Source: Ctena decussata (taxonomy: Eukaryota > Mollusca > Bivalvia > Lucinida > Lucinidae). Taken from it: a stretch of DNA of 64,000 bases. The first letter of the stretch is position 1; every line of letters starts with the position of its first letter. The notes under the pieces are model-generated. The model had not been told where the DNA came from, ran no database searches, and saw only the letters and a list, made by a program, of their open reading frames with translations. The DNA is taken from contig OZ022509.1 of the NCBI GenBank assembly GCA_963989385.1, forward strand, positions 80,424,043 to 80,488,042, given 5' to 3'. This document shows, one piece after another, positions 55,370-64,000 of the stretch. The position numbers and the translations under genes are program-made.

Positions 55370-56280
55370 ACAAACCAAAACAAAAGGCTGGTTGGGCAGC
55401 TAAACATGTGACCAAACCGATAAAGAACACAGACAAGCGGGCATAGCACAAAGCAACATCATGGAACTACAACAGAAGTACCGCCCAGGAACGGCCAGCA
55501 AAAGGTCAACGGGGCAGGCGGGAGGGGGGCTTTAACATGTTTTACTGGCACCAAACCTCGCCCTCTGCTTCTGCAGTGGTTCGAAGCATTTAGTTAGCTG
55601 TTTGTTCCGCATGAAGGCCTACTAACCCATCAATAAAACATCATCGGAAACAAACAATTTACGTATAGGACATATGATGAAACAGAGGTGAGGACTCGAC
55701 GAAAATAACGTATCGAAACCCCTGGAGACCTCTGGAAAGTCAAACAACACCACCGAAATACCGGAGCAAAAGAAAACCATCAGTTAGATCTCAAATAACC
55801 AAGCAACAGACAAGGCAAACTCCGGCTCGAACCAACTAAACTGAGACGGGTTATGTTCCTACTTCTGTATGTATTCTCTGCTCTTGAAGGAACTTTTTTA
55901 GATTTTAATTATATCGGGCCCATCATTGAGTTTGATACCTGACCAACCGGCGTGCAATTAAAGAGGGAACTAAAGTTATTAACCATGATTGGGTGAACTA
56001 CTAAACATGCAGACTGTAGCATTACATTTATTTTATATCCGTTTGTAACGAACGACAATTTTCGCAATCTTAAAAAAAAACAGAGCGTCCTACATTTTTT
56101 TTAATTTATAAACTAAATCACCATTAAATTCTGGTTCCGATAGGCTCTGTTGCAAAAAACTTTTTAATCCGACCTTGAATTTAGAAGTCAATTGAATGTG
56201 GCGGCGATAGAACTTTAAAAGAGCTTTTCGAAGTTTATGATACCGATAGCCCTGTTGGAGAAACTAAGCAGTTTTAATTT
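55370..56280 (-). mobile_element. Retroelement 3' end, family C, copy C2
   Basis: Read on the minus strand: a decayed end of the reverse transcriptase (GGCTATCGGTATCATAAACT near 56255, CGGAACCAGAATTTAATGGT near 56130, AACCCAATCATGGTTAATAA near 55990), then the 3' untranslated order seen in A and C1, including CATGCGGAACAAACAGCTAA, GGTTTGGTGCCAGTAAAACA and GCTGGCCGTTCCTGGGCGGT. 55855-55910 is a fragment of the retrozyme family inserted inside. Many frameshifts. Confidence 0.8.
55855..55910 (+). mobile_element. Retrozyme-family fragment inside C2
   Basis: TATGTTCCTACTTCTGTATG and TATTCTCTGCTCTTGAAGGA followed by ACTTTTTTAGATTTTAATT match 44115-44170. It starts just past the ribozyme, like the fragment at 14635. 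Confidence 0.8.
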
Positions 56281-56884
56281 TATTGATTTTATTGGACCAC
56301 TTTTGTGTCAGAATGCTCCTCATATGAATTTAGTTCAATTTTTGCATATCCGTTATCAAAAACGGCTTTCATTCGCTGTTACTAAAACAGAAATAGTATG
56401 AAACAGACAGTATCTTATGAACTACCAAATATATGGCAAACTGATGCTTTCATTGAGTCCTTAATGAGAAGGCACAGAACAAGTGCAACTTAGCACTCCG
56501 CGGAATTTTTATTAAATAATTATTTCCCAGATTTTGTGCTCCATGCATTGAAGCAGGCCTTAGGCAAGGCTGCTTGCCGAAGAAATTGAAATTTCATTCA
56601 TTCTGAAGTGAGAAAGTGAACCACAACTCAGGATACTACGACTCCTTCAAAGACTATGCCATTTTCAGTTGGATTTTCATAGGAAATGGAAATCGTAACG
56701 GGAAGCTGGCGCGTATCGATTCTTCCAATTTTGTCATTATGCAATGAAAACAACGACATAACAAAAATGTTTATGAAGAAACTTTGAAAAAAAACTGACA
56801 GGTACAGTAAAAAATACATGCCTTGAAAATCGGTATATTTTTTATTCAAAGGGAGATAATCTGTGAGTTTGAAGAATTAAAATT
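56281..56884. other. Unassigned region
   Basis: Nothing recognised in about 600 bp. Confidence 0.4.
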
Positions 56885-57345
56885 TTGCCTGTAAAAAAAA
56901 TCTCACAGACTTCCTTCAAGAGAAGAGAATACATTCAGAAGAAGGAACATGGGCCCGACCACGTAGTTTCGGCTAATAAAGCCTCACCAGTGACTCTAAT
57001 ATTAACTGGTGACGAAATCAGAGAAAAGCAAACTGTAATTTCACAATTTTAATTCGGCAGTTGATTCAAAGGCGGATTAATATAAAAAAAGACCCAAATA
57101 ATATAAAAGGGGATGATCTAGAATAAAAGTCTTAACCAATCTCAAATTTCAGATTTCTCAGAATATATCCTCTGATCTCAAACGACGAAGATAAAAAATA
57201 ATCTGCACTTTGGATGATGTACGGTGAGATGTTTTACGGCCGCCACACCGCACAACACAAGCTGCAGCAAAGTAAAAACAAAATCTCAAAGAATTCCTTC
57301 AAGAGCAGAGACTACATTTAGAAGAAGGAATATGAACCTGAATAG
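56885..57345 (-). mobile_element. Retrozyme-like element, copy R3
   Basis: CTTCCTTCAAGAGAAGAGAA (56911) recurs as ATTCCTTCAAGAGCAGAGAC at 57294, a period near 384 bp. Between are the ribozyme (56951-56995), AATTCGGCAGTTGATTCAAA, TTCAGATTTCTCAGAATATA and TTTTACGGCCGCCACACCGC. On the minus strand the ribozyme reads CTGGTGAGG...CCGAAACTACGTGGTC: an invariant A in CUGANGA is G, so it is predicted inactive. Confidence 0.8.
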
Positions 57346-58309
57346 AAAATATTGGACATTTAAGTGTTTTTCGGGATCCCTGCATTATGGAAAATTTATT
57401 CCTGTGCATCCGCATCAATTAGGCTCATTTCAACTGACTTCTATCGAATATTGCCAGATAACTATTCTGTGTAAGAGTATGGGTTGATGTTCTTCTATGC
57501 ATTTTGTACCTTGGGGACTCCCCAAACATACATGAGCCTCAGCAAACTCCAAAATGCACAGGTGTCTTGATAATATGGCAGCTAGCTGGTATTGCTACTT
57601 TTTTGGCCGCGTATAATATCAAAATTTACGGAACAGTCAACTAAGAAATCAATATATATTATTATTTCCAGTGTTCTTATTTAAAGTTCTAATGCAGATT
57701 TAACACAAAAATATTTATTGTTATTTATCTGTGTATCAAATTTACCGGTACATGTACAAAGAATGATAAAACTCCTACAAATTTACTTCTTCATTTGATA
57801 CGATATTGTATCTATCCATGACTCTAACACATTGACCATTAGTTTTATAATGTATCATCATTTCGCACAAACTCTAATCTAACTCCCCTTTTTATTATTT
57901 CTTAATATTTGAGCGTTTTGTTTAAAAAAGGTTTAACGTCTAGAATAATTTGCTATTAACCGTCTTGTCTACGTTTACTTTGATGCACATAATATATAGT
58001 TGTTTTTTTTCAAAGGATTAAACATGTTCAAGTAGCCTGATATTGAAACATAACTCTGTCATTCCTGGGCTGCCAAATAAAATTAAAGAATTTCTTCCGC
58101 AGTCTAGGGAACGTATATAAGGCAAAGATAAAAATGATGATTAGATATAATTGATAAAATTAGTGTTCTAAAAATGTTATACATTTGACCAGAAAATACT
58201 GTTTAACATATCTATCCATTTGTTATGTTTTATCCTTATACTGACATTCTATTCTAAACTATCCTATAACCTTACTAGTTAGTTAGGGCACCACAGACGA
58301 TCTAGAAAA
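57346..58309. other. Unassigned AT-rich region
   Basis: No gene recognised. Confidence 0.4.
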
Positions 58310-60010
58310 AAAAATCCCTTTCCACCTTGCCCTGTTTTCAGCTGCCCTAGTTAAGCTGACAAAATCCGTTCCTGTCCACTTCCCACCTCTTCTTCTGTCT
58401 ACCTCTTCTTCATTTGCCTTCACTGTGCCCTGTAGAATCGTCGTTGAACCAGAGGACTTTGAGAACCATCCTAATTACCCTACTTTCCGTTTCTACGCCA
58501 ATGTAAGGAGTTCATCATATTCTCCAATTGCCGCTCGGATCTTTTTGCTGAGGCTCCTCATTGATTAAATGATCCTTGTATGAAATGTTCAGTAACCTTC
58601 GGTAGCGTCTCATCTCAAAGGTCTGCGGTTTTTTCCCCATTCAGCGGTCAAGGTCCACGATTCACAGGCATACAGAAATATGGAAATGACAAAGAAGCGC
58701 TTAAGTTTCACCTTTGATTCAAGAGATAATTTGTTTTCTCTCCAAATTGGTTTCAGCTTGGTAAGAGCTGAAGTGGCTTTAGCAATCCTTGAGAAAAGCG
58801 CCTGTTTTGAGACATCATCTGAGACAACTGCTACAAGGTATCTGAAGCTTGTTACAGTACCCAACTTCTGCCCTTATACCGTCATCTCCCTCTGGATGCC
58901 ATCTGCACTGTTTGTCATTAGTTTGGTCTTCGCAGCACTGATCTCCACTTTATACTTTATGCAGGTTTGGTCGAGACTTTTAACTAGGGCTTCTTGTTCC
59001 TACTCTTTCTCAGCTAGAGCGTCTATGTCATCGGCAAACCGCACATTGGTATTGTTTCTGCCGCCTATGCTAACCTTACCGTCATGTTCCGTCATGTTCT
59101 TGAAGAGCATCAGACATGCTCCGTTCGAGAAAAAATGTTGAAGAGGGTGGGTTAAAAAAGAAATCCTTGTCTTACTCCAACTGTTGTTCTGAGCCATTTT
59201 CCTCTGCTGCCATTCATCAGAGCTGCACTTGTAGCCTTGTCGTATAGCTGCTCAATGGTGCGAACTAGATTTTCACTGCTCCCGAATGGTGGTCCATGAG
59301 GCTGCATGCCAAACCCTTTCAAGGGCTTTTTTGAAATCAATGAAGGCATGGTACAAATTCAGCTGATGTTAGAGATACTTTTCACATAGGATTCTAGGGT
59401 TGAAGATCTATCTGTTCTGTGGTGCTCTTTCCTGCCCAGAACCCAGTCTTTCCCTCAACGATTATCTCATCGACTTGTGGTTTACGCCTGTTCAAGATGA
59501 CTTTCAGCATGACTTTGCTTGAATGACTGATGAGGCTGATGGCTCCGTATTTTTGACAAAGCTGTAGGTTGCCCTTTTTGGGAGTGTAATAATCAGCGAC
59601 TGAGTCCATGGGGTAGGCCATTCTCCAAATCCTGTTACAGATATTAAAACATCAATCATAGTTTCCCCGCCAGCTTCAACAAGTTTTGCTGGTATATTAT
59701 CATCGGCAGACTTCCCTTCTTTAGTGCTGCAATCTCAACTTCCTCACGAGCGGTTGTATTGTCACCATAAGTCTCATGGTTGTATAGTTTTGAGTAATAT
59801 TCTGTCCATCTGATGAAAATCTCTTGTTCCTCTGTAGGGCATTACCCAGACCTGTCGTGGATAGTTTTGGATCAATAGTTTCAAAGGAAGGTCAAAACCT
59901 TTATAGAACGAGCAATGTGTATTGCAGACCGTGCCATGTACTATTATTTTTCAAGCATAGTCCCCATTTACCTCACTGCACGTGGCCCAGTTTCCACTTC
60001 AGATTGACTA
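58310..60010 (-). pseudogene. LINE family L, longer copy
   Basis: Minus strand, in order from 60010: a first part of the reverse transcriptase domain (59860-59640), then LQLCQKYGAISLISHSSKVM and KTGFWAGKSTTEQI (59600-59400), KKPLKGFGMQPHGPP and RTIEQLYDKATSAALMNGS (59340-59200), TTVGVRQG (59185), KVSIGGRNNTNVRFADDIDAL with the catalytic FADD box (59080-59010), GTVTSFRYLVAVVSDDVSKQ, SALTKLKPIW, FVISIFLYACESWTLTAE (58860-58640), and a C-terminal piece resembling ILQGTVKANEEEVDRRRG near 58440-58380. Endonuclease is not found. At least five frameshifts break it. Intact relatives are non-LTR retrotransposon polymerases. Confidence 0.87.
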
Positions 60011-60474
60011 TACATTTAAAATAGACGTCTTCAGTTTAGTACTTGCCTCTCTGATAGCCCTGAGCTCATCATCATCACGAAATTGGATTCCCCGCAGAAA
60101 TAGGATTTTAAATTTCTAAACATGTTAATCGCTTGGGACAGATCTTGACTGTAAGGTGGATGAAAAATTTGTTTGAACTTGTATCTTTTGTGAGGAAGTT
60201 TATCACTACTCTAAACTCATTTTTTTATTTCCAATAATGCTAAATGGTTATCAGTATCTATGAGGATCAGACACGTATGCTTGGCTGAATACCGTGCTCT
60301 ACTAATGTTTCAACGCCCTCCTCCTAACCCCAACGCCCTCGTAGTTTCAATCATTATACATGTATTTAAATTTGCGAGGTCAATTCCATCCCTTATACGA
60401 GCGTGTATCAAAATTAGTTCTTTTGTTCTTCTGTTTATTCTGCTGTTATTTTAAACGGATCAGAATATTTACTT
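60011..60474. other. Unassigned region
   Basis: No gene recognised; the 64-codon frame at 60260 is unsupported. Confidence 0.4.
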
Positions 60475-60915
60475 GAAAAATTAAAATCTTAAAGAGTTCC
60501 TTCAAGGGCAGAAAATATATTTGGAAGAAGGAACATGGGCCAGACTACGTAGTTTCGGCTTATAAAGCCTCTTTAGTGACCCTGGCATTATCTGGTAACG
60601 AAACCAGAGAAAAGCATACTGTAATTTCTTAATCTTAATTGGTCAGTCGATTCAAAGACTGATAAGTATCAGAAAGGGTCCAAATAATATATAAAACGAT
60701 GGTTTAGAATATGAGTATAAACCAATCTGAAATTTCAGATTTCTCAGTATATATCTTCTGATCTGTAAGGACGAGAATAAAATATAATCTGCACTATGGA
60801 TGTTGTACGGGGAGACGTTTTACGGCCGCCACACGGCACAACACCAGCTGCAGTGAGGTAAAATTATAATCTTAAAGAGTTCCTTCAAAGCAGAAAACAC
60901 ATTTTAATCTCAAAG
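60475..60915 (-). mobile_element. Retrozyme-like element, copy R4
   Basis: AGAGTTCCTTCAAGGGCAGA (60492) recurs as AGAGTTCCTTCAAAGCAGAA at 60876, a period near 384 bp. Ribozyme at 60537-60582: on the minus strand GGGTCA...GGCTTATAAAGCC-type helix II, CCGAAACTACGTAGTC and TGGCCC, so helices I and III and the 3' core are intact. However, CUGANGA is CTAAAGA, and activity is unlikely. Confidence 0.82.
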
Positions 60916-61184
60916 CCATTTGTACCGTTATCGGGTTCGAAAGTGTACAATTCAAACACGAGAGCTGTCTGGTTAGGCTGCAGAAAGTTTGCAATGAACA
61001 TGTAATCATCGGCTTTTACTAAATTTGACAATATCTTGTCGTAACACGATTAAGACGTCTTTCCTTCATTTTTTCCAGACAAATTTACGCCTTTAATTAA
61101 TTCCGTAGAATTGGACATTTACGTTTAGGAAAGTATGTATGTACAGCATCGTTTCTTTTTTTTGTTTGTTTGTTTTTTAAAAAG
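60916..61184. other. Short unassigned region
   Basis: Nothing recognised. Confidence 0.4.
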
Positions 61185-61240
61185 TTAAATACAGAAACGC
61201 GCGTTTGCCGCACTGAATTTGGTATGGATACGTTTATTTC
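61185..61240. repeat. Fragment of dispersed repeat U
   Basis: TTAAATACAGAAACGCGCGT and TGCCGCACTGAATTTGGTAT match the last 50 bp of the copies at 28070 and 34210. It abuts the 60-bp satellite. Confidence 0.75.
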
Positions 61241-61259
61241 GACGGTTAAAATGTCATTG

Positions 61260-61945
61260 GTACGGGAACGCTTCCTGTTTCCAAGCGCCACCCGGACCCC
61301 CTTATAGAATCAACTTTGAGTTTGTCAACCCATAATGTTTCCAAGCACCACCCGGACCACCTTATGGAATCAACTTTGAGTTTGTCAACCCAGAATGTTT
61401 CCAAGCGCCACCCGGACCACCTTATGGAATCAACTTTGAGTTTGTCAACCCAGAATGTTTCCAAGCGCCACCCGGACCACCTTATGGAATCAACTTTGAG
61501 TTTGTCAACCCAGAATGTTTCCAAGCGCCACCCGGACCCCCTTCATAGAATCAACTTTGAGTTTGACAACCCAGAATGTTTCCAAGCGCCACCCGGACCC
61601 CCTTTATAGAATCAACTTTGAGTTTGTCAACCCAGAATGTTTCCAAGCGCCACCCGGACCACCTTATGGAATCAACTTTGAGTTTGTCAACCCAGAATGT
61701 TTCCAAGCGCCACCCGGACCCCCTTCATAGAATCAACTTTGAGTTTGTCAACCCAGAATGTTTCCAAGCGCCACCCGGACCCCCTTTATAGAATCAACTT
61801 TGAGTTTGTCAACCCAGAATGTTTCCAAGCACCACCCGGACCCCCTTATAGAATCAACTTTGAGTTTGTCAACCCAGAATGTTTCCAAGCGCCACCCGGA
61901 CCCCCTTATAGAATCAACTTTGAGTTTGTCAACCCAGAGTGACCA
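61260..61945. repeat. 60-bp satellite, eleven units
   Basis: GTTTCCAAGCGCCACCCGGA begins units at 61278, 61338, 61398, 61458, 61518, 61579, 61640, 61700, 61761, 61822 and 61882. Each continues CTTATGGAATCAACTTTGAG and TTTGTCAACCCAGAAT. Length is 60 bp, or 61 bp in units with CTTCATAGAATC or CTTTATAGAATC. Two subtypes (ACCACCTTATGG, ACCCCCTTATAG) are interspersed. Sixty is 20 codons, so frames on both strands stay open until a 61-bp unit shifts them; I do not treat it as coding. Confidence 0.93.
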
Positions 61946-62704
61946 TTCTCTGGGCAGAAAAAAAAATCCCCGCTTTATCCAGACCAGATTCAAATCCGCA
62001 CATACTGGATCTGAAGTCAAGCACTCGTTTTTTTCGTACAGTTTTCAAAACGATGCTCTCCAGAAAGCTGAAGGAAATGCGTGCATAAGGTGAACCGCTT
62101 GGCACAGAGTTTGTCCCATGGGCAACTTTTTTCCTCAGCTCCGTTTAATCTACCTGTTAACGACGATATCGCGTGAGCTTGAAATAGCATTAAATTAGAT
62201 AGGACATTGACAGTTTTTCTCTTTTTTTTGTCTTCCCTGAATAAAAAATGAAAAATGTTGTGTCAGGTCAATATAGTGCACTTTTTTAGATGCAAATAGA
62301 TATTTTTTCAAACTTTTAAGTTTACATTTAATGCGGTCATTTTTGCTCTGATTGATATGGCCATCATTTCCTAATAGTATATAGGGAAAATAGAGAAAAT
62401 GAGCAGAAAGTTACTCAGTTTTCTACGTTTTTCTTAAAGCACGGATCTTAATTCAAAAATGTTGTGTTATCCTAGTATTCTACACTATCTTACAAATCTT
62501 TTGATATATTTTGTAGGAAAATCAAAGAAATATTAGTTCGGTCATTTTTAACAAACTTAATACTACCCTACATCCAAAAACTGAATTTTCAGTACCGCGC
62601 GTGACTATATCGAGGTGAGGAGAACTGTTGGGGACGATTAACCAATATACCTGTCTTCTTGATGCGAATTTGACCCTCCAATAATGCGTTTATTCGCAGT
62701 TTGT
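61946..62704. other. Unassigned region
   Basis: No gene, RNA or repeat recognised. AAAATGTTGTGTCAGGTCAA and AAAATGTTGTGTTATCCTAG occur about 205 bp apart near 62255 and 62460, a weak direct repeat. Confidence 0.45.
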
Positions 62705-62773
62705 GATCAGCATGCACATTTTTTTCGAGACTATGTACACTCTCGAAAAAAGGGTAATATGTGCATGCTGGTC
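62705..62773. repeat. Inverted repeat around GATCAGCATGCACAT
   Basis: GATCAGCATGCACATTTTTT followed by TCGAGA pairs with TCTCGAAAAAAGGGTAATATGTGCATGCTGGTC, including a small bulge. A third copy of the arm lies at 62852-62893 (GATCAGCATGCACAATTTTG, TTCGAGACATACATAGTCTC). Confidence 0.75.
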
Positions 62774-63239
62774 TTTGCTGGGTATCCACCGTATACGCTC
62801 AAGCAGGATTTCATAGAGGTATTCCCTACATGCAACCATACCAAGCAATTTGATCAGCATGCACAATTTTGTTCGAGACATACATAGTCTCTAAAGGCGG
62901 CTTTAATTGTTAAAACAACATGGTACCGACGTACCGATACAATCAGGCTGCGTCAAAGATGATTGGCACCGCATATGCGCAGTCTGACGAGAGTGCATAT
63001 ATGCGCATTATTGCACATGCCTCTGGGGAGGCTTTCTTCGGATTAGTTAATAAACGGGCATTTTTATTAAACAGCAATACACACTTCTAGTAATCGTGTC
63101 ACACTAAAGACAAAATAATCACAGCCGGAAAACCAATGCAAATACACACTTTGACAGGTTTGAAACCTGCTCAAATTCATAAAATCAGCAACTTCACCAT
63201 ATACAATCAAATATTAGCAGTTTGGGAATGGAATTGCGC
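62774..63239. other. Unassigned region
   Basis: 62852-62893 carries the third copy of the GATCAGCATGCACA arm. The rest shows no gene. Confidence 0.45.
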
Positions 63240-63505
63240 TACTTTTCGCTTCCCGCAGATACTGGACATCATATTTGGCTTCCGCCGAGACTGTCCGCGA
63301 TCTCTTGCTTCCTGTCGAGACTTCCGTACATGATAAGTGGCTTCCTGCAATGACTGTCCGCGTGATTTTGCTTCCTGCAGAGGCTCTCGGCAGGCAGCAG
63401 AGTCACGCGGACAGTCTCGGCAGGAAGCCAATGTTCGAGGACAGTAGTCCCTGCAGGAAGCAAGAGTTCACGGACAGTCTCCGAGGAAGCCAAATATGAT
63501 GTACA
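63240..63505. repeat. Long palindromic foldback 1
   Basis: TTCGCTTCCCGCAGATACTG at the left and the complement of ACTGTACATCATATTTGGCT at the right bound arms of about 125 bp. Both are packed with GGCTTCCTGCAGAGACTGTC-type words in direct and inverted order (TTCCTGCAATGACTGTCCGC, ACGCGGACAGTCTCGGCAGG). Centre near 63385. Confidence 0.85.
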
Positions 63506-63569
63506 GTCAAACAAAAATCCCAAATGGGGTCATAACCTTAGAAGTTTTTCATTATTTCAGTATGAATAC
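63506..63569. other. Spacer between foldbacks
   Basis: Unrelated AT-rich sequence. Confidence 0.4.
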
Positions 63570-63765
63570 ATGATAATGGCTTCCTGCAGAGACTGTACGC
63601 GTGATTCTGTTCCTGGCGAGGGTCTTGGCAGGAAGCAGTCACGCGGACAGTCTCGGCAGGAAGCCAATGATCGAGGACAGTAATCCCTGCAGGAAGCAAG
63701 AGTTCGCGGAGTCTCGGCGGAAGCCAAATATGATGTACAGTCTCTGCAGGAAGCGAAAATTAGCG
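63570..63765. repeat. Palindromic foldback 2
   Basis: A short left arm (GGCTTCCTGCAGAGACTGTA) and a long right arm (TCACGCGGACAGTCTCGGCA to GTCTCTGCAGGAAGCGAAAA) match the right arm of foldback 1 closely. It looks like a partial second copy with its left arm mostly deleted. Confidence 0.8.
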
Positions 63766-64000
63766 GAATCGATTATACCCTGTGATCAGGCCTATTTCTC
63801 TCCACGAAGTTGTCTGCTGTGATTCGACATATTCGCCGTTACTTAGGGGTTTCCCCTGACTGATCCTGACCAGTAAAGCTAACAGCAAATTTTTATAACC
63901 AGTTCCAGCTGAAATAACTACCCTTCCTACAACCTTCCAGATTAAAGAAATATTAAAAAACCTCAATTTATTTGAGCAACCATGCTTTTTCTAACCCTCT
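63766..64000. other. Unassigned sequence to window edge
   Basis: Nothing recognised. Confidence 0.4.

Noticed and set aside
60537..60582. Active hammerhead at copy R4
   Set aside because: Helices match but CUGANGA is changed to CTAAAGA.
61246..62020. Repeat-protein frames on both strands of the 60-bp array
   Set aside because: The unit is 20 codons and has no stop on several frames; 61-bp units shift the frame without compensation.

Overview
The window looks like an intergenic, repeat-saturated stretch of a bivalve mollusc nuclear genome. The base composition is AT-rich with long G/C homopolymer tracts. I found no intact host protein-coding gene, no rRNA and no functional tRNA gene. The dispersed repeats resemble families I associate with marine and freshwater clams: a roughly 236-bp MITE whose ends read GAGCCGCGACACGAG, tRNA-derived SINEs, a CR1-like LINE, BEL/Pao, and a reverse transcriptase of the PKLHK/YLDD type. 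The bivalve assignment is inference; species is not resolved. Layout: 1-310 is a short tandem array. 573-1681 is a 5'-truncated minus-strand copy of the YLDD retroelement. 1795-2850 is a 39-bp minisatellite. 3696-9470 is a 67-bp satellite of about 86 units with higher-order structure. 10225-11150 is a 25-bp array. 11584-11768 is a foldback element. 13140-14340 is a degenerate array split by a MITE. 14384-14935 is a pair of inverted SINEs. 17524-17790 holds two perfect or near-perfect palindromes. 21405-22850 is an array built on GTGATATCAC and interrupted by a SINE with an exact 16-bp target duplication. 22855-23490 and 58310-60010 are two decayed copies of one LINE. 28690-29605 is a CR1-like LINE relic. 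34380-37116 is the longest copy of the YLDD retroelement, joined directly to a BEL/Pao remnant (37116-39178). 39277-39699 is a miniature LTR element with tRNA-like sequence inside its LTRs. Elements with hammerhead ribozyme motifs lie at 43935-44190, 49391-49870, 56885-57345 and 60475-60915. 52295-53290, 54285-55095 and 61260-61945 are further tandem arrays, and 63240-63765 holds two foldback elements. Function: nothing forms a host pathway. The genes present are pieces of mobile elements, nearly all broken. The most notable items are: (i) a minus-to-plus series of retrozyme-like copies in which one locus (44071-44116) keeps every core base of a type I hammerhead ribozyme; (ii) a 423-bp LTR-LTR element with primer-site-like and polypurine-like sequences and a tRNA-like promoter in each LTR, by analogy with plant Cassandra; (iii) nested retroelement tails that give relative ages; (iv) satellites whose units carry 10-12-bp palindromes; and (v) a tandem repeat carrying two perfect AGGTCAnnnTGACCT sites.
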